Source: a virus
Length of the DNA: 43,164 bases
IMG/VR virus record: IMGVR_UViG_3300008266_000115
Location: 1 to 43,164 of that record
Reading direction: 5' to 3' (one strand)
Positions 8,202-16,718 of this stretch are shown piece by piece (within the stretch, counting starts at the first letter, position 1; every line of letters begins with the position of its first letter). The notes beneath the pieces are model-generated. The model made no database searches. It was not told where the DNA came from and saw nothing but the letters and a program-made list of their open reading frames with translations. The translations under genes were made by a program, and so were the position numbers.

Positions 8202-8948
8202 ATGACTGAAATTAAAGAAAACGATTTGCTTTTTACAAAAAAAGGTACCGTTAGAAAAAGAAAACCGAAGAAGAACAACAACTATTTCACAGAAGATACC
8301 CAAAAAGCGATTTTAGAGTATAGAATCACCGAGGATCTTGCAGAAAGGAATAGGATATACAACGAAAAGATACACTATGCTTTCTATAAATTGGTAGAAA
8401 ACATAATACACTCTTTCAAATTCTATCACTTAGACACTGACTCTATAGAAGATCTAAAGTACGAAGTGATATCTTTTTTGTTGCAAAAACTCCATCTGTA
8501 CAAAGAAGAAAATGGAAAGGCGTATTCGTATTTTGGCACTGCCGTAAAGAGGTATTTGATCAATTACAACAAAAACAACTACAAGTCAAAGGTAGCTAAA
8601 GCAGAAATACAAGAGATCGACAACGAAGAAAGAACTATCAATTCTTTGATTTACACTGATTTTAATTCTGACGTTGATATCGAAAAGCTTTTTGACAAGT
8701 ACATAAAAAAATTGAATTTGGAAGTATTCGACATGTTTCAATCTCCCAACGATCTGAAAGCGGCAACGGCGATCATTCAGATATTCGAAAGAAGGAAAAC
8801 TTTGGACCTATCAAATAAAAAGCTGATATACATTTACGTAAAAGAGATGGTAGATGTTCAAACCAATACTATAACAAGGGTGATAAAAAAGTTAAAGACA
8901 GTGTATAAGGTCGTTTTAAATGAATATCTACAAGAAATGGAGTATTGA
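8202..8948 (+). CDS. Late-transcription sigma factor, gp55-like
   Basis: 248 residues. After a basic N-terminus it shows the region-2-like pattern of T4-like gp55 proteins: two helical blocks (about 30-80) with a short acidic stretch, then YSYFGTAVKRYLINYNKNNYK (about 107-127), which resembles the -10 recognition helix of small sigma factors. The C-terminal half is helical with an HTH-like KEMVDVQTNTITRVIKKLK segment. In T4, gp55 directs RNA polymerase to late promoters with the sliding clamp. The gene lies directly before the structural module, and the next gene is preceded by an ATATTTATA motif. Confidence 0.72.
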   Translation: MTEIKENDLLFTKKGTVRKRKPKKNNNYFTEDTQKAILEYRITEDLAERNRIYNEKIHYAFYKLVENIIHSFKFYHLDTDSIEDLKYEVISFLLQKLHLYKEENGKAYSYFGTAVKRYLINYNKNNYKSKVAKAEIQEIDNEERTINSLIYTDFNSDVDIEKLFDKYIKKLNLEVFDMFQSPNDLKAATAIIQIFERRKTLDLSNKKLIYIYVKEMVDVQTNTITRVIKKLKTVYKVVLNEYLQEMEY

Positions 8949-8957
8949 ATATTTATA
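8948..8957 (+). promoter_or_regulatory. ATATTTATA promoter-like motif
   Basis: AATATTTATA, 10 nt before the ATG at 8968 and just after the sigma gene; the best candidate for a late promoter of the structural module. Confidence 0.45.
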
Positions 8958-8967
8958 AAAAAACACC

Positions 8968-9327
8968 ATGGAACTAGAAAAAGAAGTTTTTGCTGGTAAA
9001 AGTATACAGAATTTGGTAGAGGAGCTGTATAATAAGCAAAAAAATCAAGAAGAATTCATACAAAGCGAGATAAAAAAGTTGTCTCAATTCATAGAAGGAC
9101 CGGGAGACGCTGTTGTTATGATACCGTTTATAACAGATCTTTTGGAGTCCAATACAAAAAATAGCGAACTTTTGGTTAAGTTGCTCAATTTGTTTAAGCA
9201 GTCTTCTGAATCTAAAAAGAACAACGAAGCGTCCTCTGGAGTACTTAGCGAAAAGGACATACAACAACTTTTCGAAGAAGTATCTTCTATAGACTTTAAA
9301 AAACAACAAAAGCAGATAGGCTCTTAA
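8968..9327 (+). CDS. Helical protein of the structural module, unknown function
   Basis: 119 residues, predicted almost entirely helical, acidic and lysine-rich, with a conserved-looking central patch EGPGDAVVMIPFITDLLES (about 48-66). It is preceded by an ATATTTATA motif and ends 1 bp before the baseplate hub-like gene, so it is probably a late protein. It could be a baseplate assembly factor or chaperone, but this is position-based only. Confidence 0.6.
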   Translation: MELEKEVFAGKSIQNLVEELYNKQKNQEEFIQSEIKKLSQFIEGPGDAVVMIPFITDLLESNTKNSELLVKLLNLFKQSSESKKNNEASSGVLSEKDIQQLFEEVSSIDFKKQQKQIGS

Positions 9328-9328
9328 C

Positions 9329-10234
9329 ATGGCCCAGTACAAAAGCACCATAAGCAGCGATTCTACCGCGGGAGAAAGCAGGGGATCCTATTTCATTATA
9401 GGTAGAGTTAAGAGCGTTGTGTTAGGCAAAGAAAAATACGACGGAGAACCCGATCCCAATTACACAGGACCAAAAGACCTTGGAAAGATAACGTACGAGA
9501 TACTGTACACCAATCTAAACCAATCAAGAATAGCAAACATATCAATACCCGCTTATCCGATATTCAGTTTTATAAAGCTTTATCCTTTAATTTCTGAGAT
9601 AGTTTTAATAGTCCCTGGACCGAGTTCAGAAATGAACGACGGTGTTGGAAAACAAGACTACTACTATTTCCCTCCCTATTCAACGTGGAACTCTCTGAAT
9701 CACAACGCTTTTCCCAACATGCAGGAATACGCAGAGTATTTGAAAGATTTTTACAACAATCAAGATTACAACAACAACTTAAGACAAGAGACCGAATTTC
9801 CAACCTTACCGCTGGGCGTTACTTTCTCAGAAGCAAAAGACGTTAGAGCTTTACGGCCTTTCGAAGGGGACACGATACTGGAATCTAGGTTCGGTCAATC
9901 GATTAGGTTCAGTAGCACTGTGTTAGCATCAAGAAACTTAAACACGTGGTCAAATTCAGGAGAGTTGGGAAAACCCATAACAATAATAAGAAACGGACAG
10001 GGCAAACAGAACACAAACGACTACTTCGAAAACACAGTTGAAAACGTTAACGTTGACGATGCTACAATATGGATGACTTCAGGTCAAGAAATAGACATAT
10101 CTGGCATTAACGAATACCCGTTGAAGTCCTTTGGCGTTACTCAAATTAAAAACAACGCTATTACTCAAGTATACAAAGTCGAATCTAGCAAAGACACAAT
10201 CAGTCCTAACCAATCAGATAGAGCAACAGTTTAA
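9329..10234 (+). CDS. Baseplate hub protein, gp5-like (OB-fold part)
   Basis: 301 residues. The N-terminal half reads as beta-strands with a YFIIGRVKSVVLG opening typical of OB-fold domains of gp5/VgrG-type proteins. A segment at about 175-200 (RPFEGDTILESRFGQSIRFS) matches a motif I know from hub proteins of T4-like marine phages. No lysozyme domain is present, unlike T4 gp5. The following gene, 2 bp away, looks like the beta-helical spike, so the two may be a split version of one gp5-type protein. Role: centre of the baseplate, membrane-piercing device. Confidence 0.6.
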   Translation: MAQYKSTISSDSTAGESRGSYFIIGRVKSVVLGKEKYDGEPDPNYTGPKDLGKITYEILYTNLNQSRIANISIPAYPIFSFIKLYPLISEIVLIVPGPSSEMNDGVGKQDYYYFPPYSTWNSLNHNAFPNMQEYAEYLKDFYNNQDYNNNLRQETEFPTLPLGVTFSEAKDVRALRPFEGDTILESRFGQSIRFSSTVLASRNLNTWSNSGELGKPITIIRNGQGKQNTNDYFENTVENVNVDDATIWMTSGQEIDISGINEYPLKSFGVTQIKNNAITQVYKVESSKDTISPNQSDRATV

Positions 10235-10236
10235 AA

Positions 10237-10674
10237 ATGTACGTACCTGAATTTCCATACAAAGGCAATCAAATAATAGTAGCTTCGGATAGGTTACACC
10301 TGCACGCTAGAAAGGACTCAATATTCCTATTCGCAAAAGAGGCAGTTTCCCTATCTTCACAAAACACCATAAACTTGGACGCGTCCTCTGCGGTCATTGT
10401 TGATACTCCTAACATAAAGCTTGGAAGTTTAAACGCTAACCAAAGAGTCATACTCGGAGATAAATTTGTAGACGATTTGAAAGATTTTTTGAATTCTTTG
10501 ATAACCGCGTCTGATCTACTAACAAAAGTTTCAGCGGGTAAAACAGCCCCAACGCCTGAACTGGGAGCTAGCATGTCGTTTTTAGCGGTTTTTGGTAAAC
10601 AGGTCAACAAACAGTCTCAAAACTTTTTAAACAAATTGGATGGTTCTTTGTCCAAAAAAACATTTACCGAATAG
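10237..10674 (+). CDS. Baseplate spike protein, beta-helix-like
   Basis: 145 residues. The first ~75 show short repeating strands (DRLHLHARKD, SIFLFAKEAV, SLSSQNTINL, SSAVIVDTPN) typical of the triple beta-helix C-terminus of gp5 or gpV spikes; the remainder is helical. It starts 2 bp after the hub-like gene, and its stop overlaps the GTG start of the next gene by one base. Probably a trimeric needle at the tail tip. Identification is from repeat pattern and position. Confidence 0.55.
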   Translation: MYVPEFPYKGNQIIVASDRLHLHARKDSIFLFAKEAVSLSSQNTINLDASSAVIVDTPNIKLGSLNANQRVILGDKFVDDLKDFLNSLITASDLLTKVSAGKTAPTPELGASMSFLAVFGKQVNKQSQNFLNKLDGSLSKKTFTE

Positions 10675-12509
10675 TGTCCATAAAAACAATATACGAAAAT
10701 AAAGTAAAATCCAATTTCTCCTCAGAAGCAAAGGGACTTGAAAAAGTGGTGCTAAGGGGAACTTTAAGCATGATAGACATAACCGATGGAATGGACAAGA
10801 TTTTTTACGGAAAGCCAATAGAATCCGGTAGCTACGTGAAGGGAAAAAACATTCCTAAGAATCCCCTTGATTTGGGTATTATACCTGTGTTAGATCTTAT
10901 AAATTCGGTTGACTATTGCGACGTAATAAACTACGCGATATCCAAAGTACCCGCTGGATCCAAGTTCAATCCGTTGATAGTTCCAGAAGATCCCTTTGAA
11001 AAAATAAAGTGGAGGTTTCAAAAAACCGCTTTCGATGTTAGATCAGAAATAGACACTTTTTATTCTGGTTACGACGATGCCCTTGACAACGAGTCTAAAA
11101 CAAATCTTTTTAATTCTGTAGGCAGGATTAACAGTCTTTTTTCTACTTGGACAAACGGTTTTAGAAACGCTATAAACGCAGACGGAAATTTCGGCGATCA
11201 GGATTTACAAACTCTAACAACAGCTTTTCCACAATTAAGGAACATTGGAAGCTTTGTAACAGACAAGCTCGAATATTACAATCGATTTACAGATTTTAGA
11301 CAAATACCCAACGAAGATTACCAGAAGCTTTTAAATACAATAAACAAAATAAGGCAGTATTGCATAATAATAGAGTCGTTGAGTACTCCCGCTTCTGTTA
11401 TCACAGGTCTTAATCTGTTGGGTATAAACGGTCAAATAAACGATGCTATAAAAAAAGTTCAAGATTTAATAGATCCCACAAAGGCCATACCTACAATAAA
11501 GAAAATAATAAAAGTTTGCGTAAAGATAAGGAACATATGCAATAGCATTAAAAACTTAATTGCTACTGGTCAACTGTTGATAAAAATAGCTCTGTTGTTA
11601 ATCCGCGTATTTAAGGTTTTTATAAAGTTCTTTAAAGCGCTTCCTTTGGCGAACCTATTTACAACCACTGGGATAACTACTACGTTTTCAGATATAGTAA
11701 AAGACCTAAAAGACAAGGGTGCTTCGACTTTTGAAACAAGGTTGAAACAGTTGAGTTTGTTTTTTAATTTTGTTATCATCTTCTTGGACACCTTAGTACC
11801 TATTTTGGGAGAAGTGATACAGAAGCTAACAACCCTAATAACGTCATTACAAAATTGCGATAACTTCCCAAAAGAAGTCTTAAACGAATTGATAGACGTG
11901 AAGAACGGATTACAGTCAGACTTAGACGAATTTAATAAGTTCTTAGAAAATAAAAAACAGAAAGACAAAACAAAAAAATCTCAAAACAGATTTGGAGACT
12001 TTACCATACAGATAGTAACAGAAGAGGTGGTTGAAGAGGCAATATCCCTTAGAAGGAGGTACGGTGTAGCGCTAAACAATAGAGGGTTGGTGACCGTTCA
12101 AAGCGATCCAACGTTTGCATCAGACGATCAAATAATTATACAAGAGGTAAAATTGCTTTTGCAATCTAAGGGAGTTATAGACTCCGCTTCACCAGATTAC
12201 AACTCGGAAGAACTGAATTTGTTAAACGATACAAGCGCTTATTTATACGAAGACGACATCAATTGGGAAAGCTTCGAACAACAATCGCTTGACTTAGACA
12301 GTCCCAACAACGAAAACGAAGACGAAGACAATTTGGGATTGAATGCTTTTGTAAATAAGCTTGATGGAGGTAAGAGATTAAGAAGGAGGATGAGAAAGAT
12401 GTTAGAAAAAAACAATCAAACATTGCGAAGTAATTTATCAAACACTGATCCTTCTGGTAGATACTCTTCCCGTTTATCTAGCACAATTCCTAGAAACAGT
12501 CAAGCATAA
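10674..12509 (+). CDS. Large baseplate/tail-associated protein, unknown function
   Basis: 611 residues from a GTG that overlaps the previous stop (TAGTG). The middle (about 240-395) is rich in Ile/Leu/Phe helices, including KIALLLIRVFKVFIKFFKAL and FFNFVIIFLDTLVPIL, which could be membrane-active or buried in the hub. The C-terminus is acidic, then basic (RLRRRMRKML), then Ser/Thr-rich. Position between spike and gp25 suggests a hub component. A tape-measure role is unlikely because the protein is short. I do not recognise the family. Confidence 0.6.
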   Translation: MSIKTIYENKVKSNFSSEAKGLEKVVLRGTLSMIDITDGMDKIFYGKPIESGSYVKGKNIPKNPLDLGIIPVLDLINSVDYCDVINYAISKVPAGSKFNPLIVPEDPFEKIKWRFQKTAFDVRSEIDTFYSGYDDALDNESKTNLFNSVGRINSLFSTWTNGFRNAINADGNFGDQDLQTLTTAFPQLRNIGSFVTDKLEYYNRFTDFRQIPNEDYQKLLNTINKIRQYCIIIESLSTPASVITGLNLLGINGQINDAIKKVQDLIDPTKAIPTIKKIIKVCVKIRNICNSIKNLIATGQLLIKIALLLIRVFKVFIKFFKALPLANLFTTTGITTTFSDIVKDLKDKGASTFETRLKQLSLFFNFVIIFLDTLVPILGEVIQKLTTLITSLQNCDNFPKEVLNELIDVKNGLQSDLDEFNKFLENKKQKDKTKKSQNRFGDFTIQIVTEEVVEEAISLRRRYGVALNNRGLVTVQSDPTFASDDQIIIQEVKLLLQSKGVIDSASPDYNSEELNLLNDTSAYLYEDDINWESFEQQSLDLDSPNNENEDEDNLGLNAFVNKLDGGKRLRRRMRKMLEKNNQTLRSNLSNTDPSGRYSSRLSSTIPRNSQA

Positions 12510-12521
12510 ATTCACATTTTA

Positions 12522-12531
12522 AATATTTATA
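12522..12531 (+). promoter_or_regulatory. ATATTTATA promoter-like motif
   Basis: AATATTTATA ending 4 nt before the ATG at 12536; same motif and orientation as at 8948. The short distance would give a leaderless message. Confidence 0.4.
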
Positions 12532-12535
12532 CAAT

Positions 12536-12991
12536 ATGAGTAGTTCATCTATAAATGCACTTAGAAAAATAATTAGAGAAGAGCTAAAAAGCGTTCTCAA
12601 GGAACAGTTAATTGATTTGAAAAGAGAGTTAACTGAATCTCTTTCGAAAAACACAGAAGTTGGTCGCAGCGGTAACAAAAACAATATAAGAGAAAACCTG
12701 AATAAAACCATGTTTCCTCTAACGCTAAACGAAGACGTTAAACCCGCTATCCCAAAGTTCGATACTAGAAACCCTTTGGGATCTCTTTTAAACGAGACCG
12801 CTATATCCATGACGACAGACGATGTGCACAAGTTTAATAATTCCAACTACGCTCCAACAGAAAAGGTTGGATCGGTTCAAGACATGCTAGCGAACGCAAC
12901 TCCCAGTTCTAACATGGACATGGTTCAAATAGATACGGTGCCGGATTTTACGGGCATGATGGATTCCCTTAAAAGAAAAGGATTGTTATAA
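12536..12991 (+). CDS. Small structural-module protein, unknown function
   Basis: 151 residues. The N-terminal 45 form a charged amphipathic helix (LRKIIREELKSVLKEQ) suited to oligomerisation; the rest is low in secondary structure and rich in Asn, Thr and Met. Its stop overlaps the ATG of the gp25 gene by one base (TAATG), so translation is coupled. Probably a minor baseplate or tail-completion component. Confidence 0.6.
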   Translation: MSSSSINALRKIIREELKSVLKEQLIDLKRELTESLSKNTEVGRSGNKNNIRENLNKTMFPLTLNEDVKPAIPKFDTRNPLGSLLNETAISMTTDDVHKFNNSNYAPTEKVGSVQDMLANATPSSNMDMVQIDTVPDFTGMMDSLKRKGLL

Positions 12992-13404
12992 TGGCTTACG
13001 GACTAAAACAGATATCGCCGCTTGATCTAAGACCCTCTACAGCTATAGGGGTAAAGATACCTTTTTCTTCCAAAAGCGCTTTTACCAGTGTTTATACAAC
13101 CAAAGAACAGACTAAATACAATTTAATAAACTTCATGTTGACCGATCCTAGGGAAACGCCAATGATTCAAAACTTTGGCGCTGGACTTAGATCTTTCATA
13201 TTTGAACAGATAGCGGTTAGAGACCTCGAGTCTTTACAGCTGTCTATCGCAACTAAAATAGAGAACAATTTTCCAAACGTTGAAGTTGTAAATTTGGTAG
13301 TTACAGGACAACCCGAAACAAATTCTGTGGTTATAGACTTTAGTTATAGATTGAGAAACTCAAACGAAAACGATACAGTAATAGTACAGATACAAAACAT
13401 GTAA
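12991..13404 (+). CDS. 25: Baseplate wedge protein gp25
   Basis: 137 residues, the usual length of gp25/GPW proteins. The family signature is clear: TDPRETPMIQNFGAGLRSFI (about 50-69), followed by the IATKIENNFPNVEV helix-strand and the closing FSYRLRNSNENDTVIVQI strands. gp25 links the wedge to the hub and sheath in contractile-tail machines. The gene is followed after 1 bp by the gp6-like gene, the standard gene 25-6 order. Confidence 0.88.
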   Translation: MAYGLKQISPLDLRPSTAIGVKIPFSSKSAFTSVYTTKEQTKYNLINFMLTDPRETPMIQNFGAGLRSFIFEQIAVRDLESLQLSIATKIENNFPNVEVVNLVVTGQPETNSVVIDFSYRLRNSNENDTVIVQIQNM

Positions 13405-13405
13405 A

Positions 13406-15262
13406 ATGACTAAAAAGCCTGATATAAAATATCTGAATAAGGACTTTGCAACTTTTAAAACAGATTTGATAGAGTACGCTAAGTCCTATTTCCCAACTGT
13501 GTATAACGACTTTACACAAGCCAGTCCAGGCAGCATGTTCATAAACATGGCGTCTTACGTTGGCGACGTCCTATCTTTTTACTTGGACAACCAATTGCAA
13601 GAAACTTACGTTCAATACGCTAAACAGAAAAACAACCTTTTCGCTCTAGCCTACACAATGGGTTACAGGCCCAAAACTGTTTCTGCCGCAATAGCAGGAC
13701 TTGACGTGTACCAGGTAATTCCAGCTAAAACGAGCGGTAGTTTAAAGTACCCTGATTTTGATTACTCTTTGGTTATACAACCCGGAATGGTTGTTAATTC
13801 GTCCATAAACAGCTCTGTGAACTTCTACGTTCCCGAAAAAATTGATTTTAGAACTTCTTCTTCTTTCGATGAAACAGAGATAACAGTTTATACCACAGCT
13901 GGTGACGGTTCTCCGACCCAGTACCTTTTAAAGAAGAAAGCAAACGCTATATCAGGACAAATCAAGAGTCAAGCATTCACGTTTGGTTCGGCGCAAAGGT
14001 TTCAAACTGTAACAATAAGCGACATAGAGATAGTTGGCGTTGTTAGCGCTGTAGACTCCTCAGGTAACAAATGGTACGAAGTTCCCTACTTGGCGCAAGA
14101 CTTCATTTACAATCCAGTTGCAAACACAGCCGCGAATTACCCGGACTTGGCACAGTACTCCGATCAGGTTCCTTACATACTTGAAAAGGTTAAAGTGGAT
14201 AGAAGGTTTACAACTAGATTTACCAGCAACGACAACCTGGTGATAGAATTCGGTCCAGGCATTAACAGCGTTGCTGATACTGTTGTAATACCAAACCCTA
14301 GTACGGTTGGCGTTGGTTTGACTAGCGGATCTAACACTATAAACACCGCTTTTGATCCCACCAACTACGTTACCACAAAAACTTACGGACTTTCTCCGTC
14401 TAACACAACTATAACGATATCTTATTTAGCAGGCGGTGGAGCTTCCTACAACGTTGGAGCAAACGAACTAACCGTTCCAAGTTCTGTAGTTACAACGGGC
14501 GTCAATACAAGCTTTAGCAACACAGTAGCAGTAAACAACGCAGAACCAGCAACAGGGGGCGGAGACGGAGACACGATAGACGAACTAAGACAAAACATAC
14601 AGGCTTCTTTTGCAAGTCAAACAAGAGCTGTAACACAACAGGACTATTTGGTAAAGGTGATGGAAATGCCTTCCAAGTACGGCAAAATATCAAAAGCCTA
14701 CGTAACAAAGGACGATACTACTTTTGCAAACTACTATAGCTCGGATTACACAAACAAGAACCAAACGCTTGTTAGCATGTACCTTTTGGGATTGGACTCA
14801 AACGGTCACCTTGCGGAGCCAAGCGAAGCGTTATTGAAAAACGTTCAAACGTATCTGTCTGAATACAGAATGATGACAGACGCTATAAACCTAAAACCTG
14901 GGTACGTTATAAACATAGGTTGCAATTTCGATGTGATCATAAGGCCCAATTACACTGGCACAGACGTAATAGCAAGGTGCTTAACAGTGCTAAAGGACTT
15001 TTTTAACATAAGCAATTGGCAAATAAACGAACCTATAGTTCTTAGCGACGTTTACACGCTTTTGGATACTGTAGAGGGCGTACAAACTGTGAAAAGCGTA
15101 GAAATAGTTAACAAATCTGGGGTTTCAAACGGGTACTCTAAGTACGTATACGACATAAACGCAGGTTTGGTAAACGGTATAATTTATCCTTCTTTGGATC
15201 CTTCTGTGTTTGAAGTTAAATACTTAGACACAGACATACAAGGAAGAGTGGTTAGCTTCTAA
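13406..15262 (+). CDS. 6: Baseplate wedge protein gp6 (J-like)
   Basis: 618 residues, close to T4 gp6 length. The N-terminus, with YLNKDFATFKTDLIEYAKSYF and then GSMFINMASYVGDVLSFYLD (about 45-65), is characteristic of gp6 in T4-like marine phages; the middle holds beta-rich insertions and RAVTQQDYLVKVMEMP (about 405-420) is the conserved J-family motif. It forms the wedge iris that changes shape on contraction. It directly follows gp25. Confidence 0.85.
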   Translation: MTKKPDIKYLNKDFATFKTDLIEYAKSYFPTVYNDFTQASPGSMFINMASYVGDVLSFYLDNQLQETYVQYAKQKNNLFALAYTMGYRPKTVSAAIAGLDVYQVIPAKTSGSLKYPDFDYSLVIQPGMVVNSSINSSVNFYVPEKIDFRTSSSFDETEITVYTTAGDGSPTQYLLKKKANAISGQIKSQAFTFGSAQRFQTVTISDIEIVGVVSAVDSSGNKWYEVPYLAQDFIYNPVANTAANYPDLAQYSDQVPYILEKVKVDRRFTTRFTSNDNLVIEFGPGINSVADTVVIPNPSTVGVGLTSGSNTINTAFDPTNYVTTKTYGLSPSNTTITISYLAGGGASYNVGANELTVPSSVVTTGVNTSFSNTVAVNNAEPATGGGDGDTIDELRQNIQASFASQTRAVTQQDYLVKVMEMPSKYGKISKAYVTKDDTTFANYYSSDYTNKNQTLVSMYLLGLDSNGHLAEPSEALLKNVQTYLSEYRMMTDAINLKPGYVINIGCNFDVIIRPNYTGTDVIARCLTVLKDFFNISNWQINEPIVLSDVYTLLDTVEGVQTVKSVEIVNKSGVSNGYSKYVYDINAGLVNGIIYPSLDPSVFEVKYLDTDIQGRVVSF

Positions 15263-15276
15263 TAAAAACAACAAAA

Positions 15277-16377
15277 ATGGCAATATACAAAATATTTTCA
15301 GAAGCGGACACAACGATCTACTCAAAGTTTCCAGCGATGAACACTGGGCTTGACGAGATCTTGGAAGTTAGCGTTAAAAATTCAGAAGACGCAAACAACA
15401 GTTTGATAGCTGGAGTTGGTCCCATATCATCGGATGACTTACGCAGATCTTTGATTAAATTTTCTAGCGACGATCTACAGAAACTCAAAGCGTACGCAAC
15501 TGGTTCTTTTAAAGTGTATTTGAAACTTTACTTGGCCAACGCAGAAAACTTAAACACTGACTACTACTTAGAAATAAGACAGGTTGCTCAGGATTGGGAA
15601 ATGGGTACAGGACACTTTGCTGATTCTCCTCAAACAAAAAACGGAGCTTGTTGGTATACTTCACAGTCTTACTACACAAATGTAACAAATTGGTTAAATC
15701 CTCAGTATTACTTAACACCCGGCGGTGGTTCTTGGAACAACACGTTCACCACCCAATCTTTCGATTACAACAGCGATAAAGACATAAACGTAGACGTTAC
15801 AGCCATAGTTGACGAGTGGTTCAGCGGATCTCAAAGCAATTACGGTTTTTTGGTGAAACACCCGAACGCGGTGGAAAACAATTCAGGAAGCTACATTGCT
15901 TTGAACTTCTACAGCAACGATACTCACACAATATACCCTCCAACCCTAGAAATCAGGTGGGACGATAGCGTATACACGACAGGAAGCCTCTCAGTGTTGA
16001 GCGATAGCGATTCTGTAATAACTCTATCTAACAACATGGGTTATTACAAAAAGAACACAGACATCTATAAGTTCAGAGTCAATTCAAGGGACAAATACCC
16101 GACAAGGGTGTTTACAACCTCTTCTTTATACACTTCAAACAAGAGATTACCACAACAGTCGTATTGGTCTTTAGTAGACGCAAAAACGAACGAAACCGTT
16201 GTTGACTTTGATACCAATTACACAAAGATAAGTTGCGATGGAGTTAGTAGCTATTTTAACGTACACATGAACGGTTTAGAACCAGAACGTTATTACAAAC
16301 TACTCATAAAGTGCAATTTGCCTTCAGGAGAACAGGTAGATTACGACAACAACCTAATATTCAAAGTAACTAATTGA
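15277..16377 (+). CDS. Virion structural protein with DNRLRE-like beta domain
   Basis: 366 residues, beta-rich. The pattern ADTTIYSKFPAMNTGLDEIL, then RRSLIKFS, then a core ending in LEIRW resembles DNRLRE/carbohydrate-binding jelly-roll domains. The C-terminal ~100 residues look like a fibronectin-type or Ig-like fold (RYYKLLIKCNLPSGEQ). Location after gp6 suggests a wedge or peripheral baseplate protein, possibly receptor- or glycan-binding. The stop overlaps the next start (TGATG). Confidence 0.55.
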   Translation: MAIYKIFSEADTTIYSKFPAMNTGLDEILEVSVKNSEDANNSLIAGVGPISSDDLRRSLIKFSSDDLQKLKAYATGSFKVYLKLYLANAENLNTDYYLEIRQVAQDWEMGTGHFADSPQTKNGACWYTSQSYYTNVTNWLNPQYYLTPGGGSWNNTFTTQSFDYNSDKDINVDVTAIVDEWFSGSQSNYGFLVKHPNAVENNSGSYIALNFYSNDTHTIYPPTLEIRWDDSVYTTGSLSVLSDSDSVITLSNNMGYYKKNTDIYKFRVNSRDKYPTRVFTTSSLYTSNKRLPQQSYWSLVDAKTNETVVDFDTNYTKISCDGVSSYFNVHMNGLEPERYYKLLIKCNLPSGEQVDYDNNLIFKVTN

Positions 16378-16718
16378 TGGAAAAAGTAAATTTAGTTAAA
16401 AAAATAAGGGGCGTAAGTACGTACACAAACGCTATAGACAACCAATTTACAGAGCTTATTTCTCCGCAAGTTGTAGAACAAACTCCCATTGTTACAGTAG
16501 AGGATTTTTTTAACTACTACGAACAGCTTTTTTTCGACATACCAACCGAAGGGGAGATAAATTCTCACAAGTATTTGGTAGAAAAAAGTACTCAATACCT
16601 GGGAGGATCGATATTCGATGCAGAAAAAGCGGCACTCGTAGAAGAAATTAACTCGTTAAGACAACAATTAATAGATTTAAGCTCTACATATTTAACAGTT
16701 AACAACATAGCAACCTAA
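16377..16718 (+). CDS. Small baseplate-module protein, unknown function
   Basis: 113 residues from the ATG at 16377, which overlaps the preceding stop by one base; a TTG one codon earlier is less likely. Mixed content, with a C-terminal coiled coil (about 80-100, EEINSLRQQLIDL) suited to trimerisation. Its last base is the first base of the large tail gene. Probably an attachment or assembly partner of that protein. Confidence 0.6.
   Translation: MEKVNLVKKIRGVSTYTNAIDNQFTELISPQVVEQTPIVTVEDFFNYYEQLFFDIPTEGEINSHKYLVEKSTQYLGGSIFDAEKAALVEEINSLRQQLIDLSSTYLTVNNIAT

Noticed and set aside
8974-9351. 125-codon minus-strand frame
   Set aside because: Almost exactly antisense to the 119-residue helical gene; Phe/Tyr/Leu-rich nonsense composition.
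11570-11968. 132-codon minus-strand frame
   Set aside because: Antisense to the 611-residue baseplate-module protein; no leader, no domain, low-complexity Phe/Ser/Lys.
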